From: an uncultured Bacteroidota bacterium
Lineage (GTDB): Bacteria > Bacteroidota > Bacteroidia > Chitinophagales > Chitinophagaceae
Assembly (NCBI GenBank): GCA_946479535.1
Contig: CAMLGP010000218.1
Coordinates: forward strand, 1-5,853
Length of the DNA stretch: 5,853 nt
Direction: 5' to 3'
The translations under genes and the position numbers were made by a program. Shown here piece after piece: positions 4,311-5,853 of the stretch (within the stretch, counting starts at the first letter, position 1; every line of letters begins with the position of its first letter). Under the pieces are notes generated by a model. The model was not told the origin of the DNA, did not search any database, and was given only the letters and a program-made list of their open reading frames with translations.

Positions 4311-5853
4311 TATTCAGTTATTATTAAAGTGTATTGATCTTGAAGAGAAGGAACAGGTGAGCCGATATAGCCTTGGAACAAGTTCCCTCAGATCACTCAA
4401 GGCAGAAGGTCTGGCATTACATCCAATCACTGTTACCCGCAAATCATTCGGCTATGCTGAATATCCGGAGATCAGTTTCCGGTTGAATTTTCCTGCTGAA
4501 ACCAATCAGTTCCGGGATGGAGCAGCCATTGAATGTTTTATCACAGGTGAAGAACCAGTGAAGGGAATGCTGCTCAGTATGGAAGGCAAGAATGGTGAAT
4601 TCCGGTTGTATGCACCCGATTTTCCAGATTGGATAGAAGAGGATGGCATGGGTATCAAACTGGCGCCCGATACCCGTACTACACAGATCATGAAAGACGT
4701 ACTGAAGGGCTTTGAAAAAGATAAAAAGGTATATAAACTCTTTGAGGAGTTGCATAATGGAATGAAGGATCCAAAAATAATAACTCCCTCAAAAAGCAAT
4801 CTAAATTTTCAGAATCGTCAATTAAATGGGAGCCAGCAGAAAGCAGTAGCAGCAATTCTGGAAAATGAAGAACTAGTAATTGTGCATGGTCCGCCCGGCA
4901 CCGGAAAAACAACAACGCTGGTAGAGGGCATCGTTCAACTGGTAAAAGCAGGACAAAAAGTACTGGTTTCAGCACCGAGCAATACGGCAGTTGACAATAT
5001 CGCCAAAGGATTGATACGCCAAAACCTGGTGGTGCTCCGCGTTGGGAATACCAATAAGATAGATGAAACCATTTTTTCTCATACTCCGGAAGGAAAACTA
5101 TCCAATAGCAAATACCAGAAAGAGATCAAGCAGTTAAAAATAAGAGCCGAAGAATTTCGCCGGATGGCGCTGAAGTATAAACGCAGTTTTGGCAGGGCAG
5201 AAAGAGAACAGCGTAATCTCCTGTTCCAGGAAGTGAAGAATATACGGGGTGAAATAAAAAAGCTCAGGGTATATAATGAAGAGAAGCTGTTTGCAGAAGC
5301 ACAGGTAATACTGGGCACACCTATTGGGTTATATGATGCAGGCGTTGACCATCTCCATTTTCAAACAATGGTGATTGATGAATCCGGTCAGTGTATTGAA
5401 CCATTGGCCTGGTGTATTTTCCCACTTGCTGATAAGTATGTGCTGGCTGGTGATCACTGGCAGCTTCCACCAACTGTTGTGAGTAATGATGCAGCCCGCC
5501 TTGGATTCAACCGGTCTATTTTGGAAATTGCCATTGAAAGCAAAATCAATATTCATCTGCTGGATACCCAATACCGGATGCGGCAGGCTATTGCCGGGTT
5601 CAGCAGCCATTATTTTTATAATGGTTTATTGCAAACGGCTGCTCACCTCATCAATACCGGCAAGCATATCACATTTATAGATACAGCAGGTTCGGGGTTT
5701 TCAGAAATTCATGGTCCTGATGGAACCAGTCTGCAAAATGAAGGTGAGTTACGCATTGCACTGAAACTGATACAGGATGCTTCACTGGATAGCAGCAAGA
5801 CTGCTTTTATTTCGCCTTATGCCGGGCAGGTATCTGCAGCAAAAGAAATTTTA
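4300..5853 (+). CDS. SF1 DNA/RNA helicase, IGHMBP2/Upf1-like, C-terminus beyond the window
   Basis: The frame is open for 518 codons to the window end and lacks its stop. Residues 1-160 form an N-terminal region like the accessory barrel of IGHMBP2-type helicases. The motor then shows the SF1B Upf1-like motifs in order: Q motif LNGSQQKAV (175-183), Walker A GPPGTGKTT (197-205), Ia SAPSNTAVDN (224-233), RVGN (247-250), Ic LGTPIGL (338-344), Walker B VIDESGQ (358-364), III LAGDHWQLPPTV (382-393), IV LDTQYRM (421-427) and V ISPYAGQV (504-511). Motif VI, carrying the arginine finger, should lie just past the edge; about 100-150 residues are probably missing. A long charged helical stretch (about 270-330) fits the stalk of this family. 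It would unwind or translocate on nucleic acid using ATP; its physiological role is not known from the sequence. ATG 4300 is chosen because the next in-frame ATG would remove the N-terminal domain. GTG at codon 20 is a possible alternative. Confidence 0.9.
   Translation, partial: MHPHIQLLLKCIDLEEKEQVSRYSLGTSSLRSLKAEGLALHPITVTRKSFGYAEYPEISFRLNFPAETNQFRDGAAIECFITGEEPVKGMLLSMEGKNGEFRLYAPDFPDWIEEDGMGIKLAPDTRTTQIMKDVLKGFEKDKKVYKLFEELHNGMKDPKIITPSKSNLNFQNRQLNGSQQKAVAAILENEELVIVHGPPGTGKTTTLVEGIVQLVKAGQKVLVSAPSNTAVDNIAKGLIRQNLVVLRVGNTNKIDETIFSHTPEGKLSNSKYQKEIKQLKIRAEEFRRMALKYKRSFGRAEREQRNLLFQEVKNIRGEIKKLRVYNEEKLFAEAQVILGTPIGLYDAGVDHLHFQTMVIDESGQCIEPLAWCIFPLADKYVLAGDHWQLPPTVVSNDAARLGFNRSILEIAIESKINIHLLDTQYRMRQAIAGFSSHYFYNGLLQTAAHLINTGKHITFIDTAGSGFSEIHGPDGTSLQNEGELRIALKLIQDASLDSSKTAFISPYAGQVSAAKEIL

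Noticed and set aside
4444..5680. Several open frames of 64-103 codons, mostly on the minus strand, inside the helicase gene
   Set aside because: They lie within a continuous frame with all helicase motifs, and their translations show no domain pattern. They are shadows of the coding strand.

Overview
The window looks like an ordinary chromosomal stretch from a member of the Bacteroidota, most likely the Chitinophagaceae or a close relative. This is inference. It rests on moderate GC, the lack of Shine-Dalgarno sequences before the genes, several upstream octamers that fit the Bacteroidota -7 consensus TAnnTTTG, and the gene families present (LytS/LytTR pair, DUF2652 cyclase-like protein with a START-like tail, RibD/DHFR-like reductase, IGHMBP2-like SF1 helicase). 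No insertion sequence, CRISPR array, tRNA or rRNA was recognised.

Layout. Positions 1-262 are a regulatory region. At its left edge a leftward gene probably begins (ATG at 16, reading MKKLT before it runs off the window), with its own -7 box at 60-67. On the right side, a 10-bp direct repeat with a 21-bp period (193-202 and 214-223) lies just upstream of a perfect -7 box (251-258). These serve a two-component operon: a four-helix membrane LytS-type histidine kinase (263-1342) and a LytTR response regulator (1339-2061) whose start overlaps the kinase stop (ATGA). Facing this operon, with 9 bp between stop codons, is a leftward gene for a DUF2652 cyclase-like protein with a probable SRPBCC/START-like C-terminal domain (2071-3162). 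A small three-helix membrane protein of unknown function follows (3283-3552). It converges on a leftward dihydrofolate-reductase-family gene (3580-4152). A 147-bp divergent promoter region then leads to a large SF1 helicase gene (4300 to beyond 5853), which is cut by the window end.

The genes do not form one pathway. The only clear functional unit is the sensor/regulator pair. The direct repeat has the size and spacing of known LytTR operators, so autoregulation of the pair is plausible. Two rightward genes (kinase and helicase) have a -7 box that ends only 4-5 nt before the start codon, which predicts leaderless mRNAs. The helicase start codon also sits in the spacer of a perfect 6-bp inverted repeat. 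These regulatory features are the most interesting part of the window; no convincing new multi-gene system is visible.
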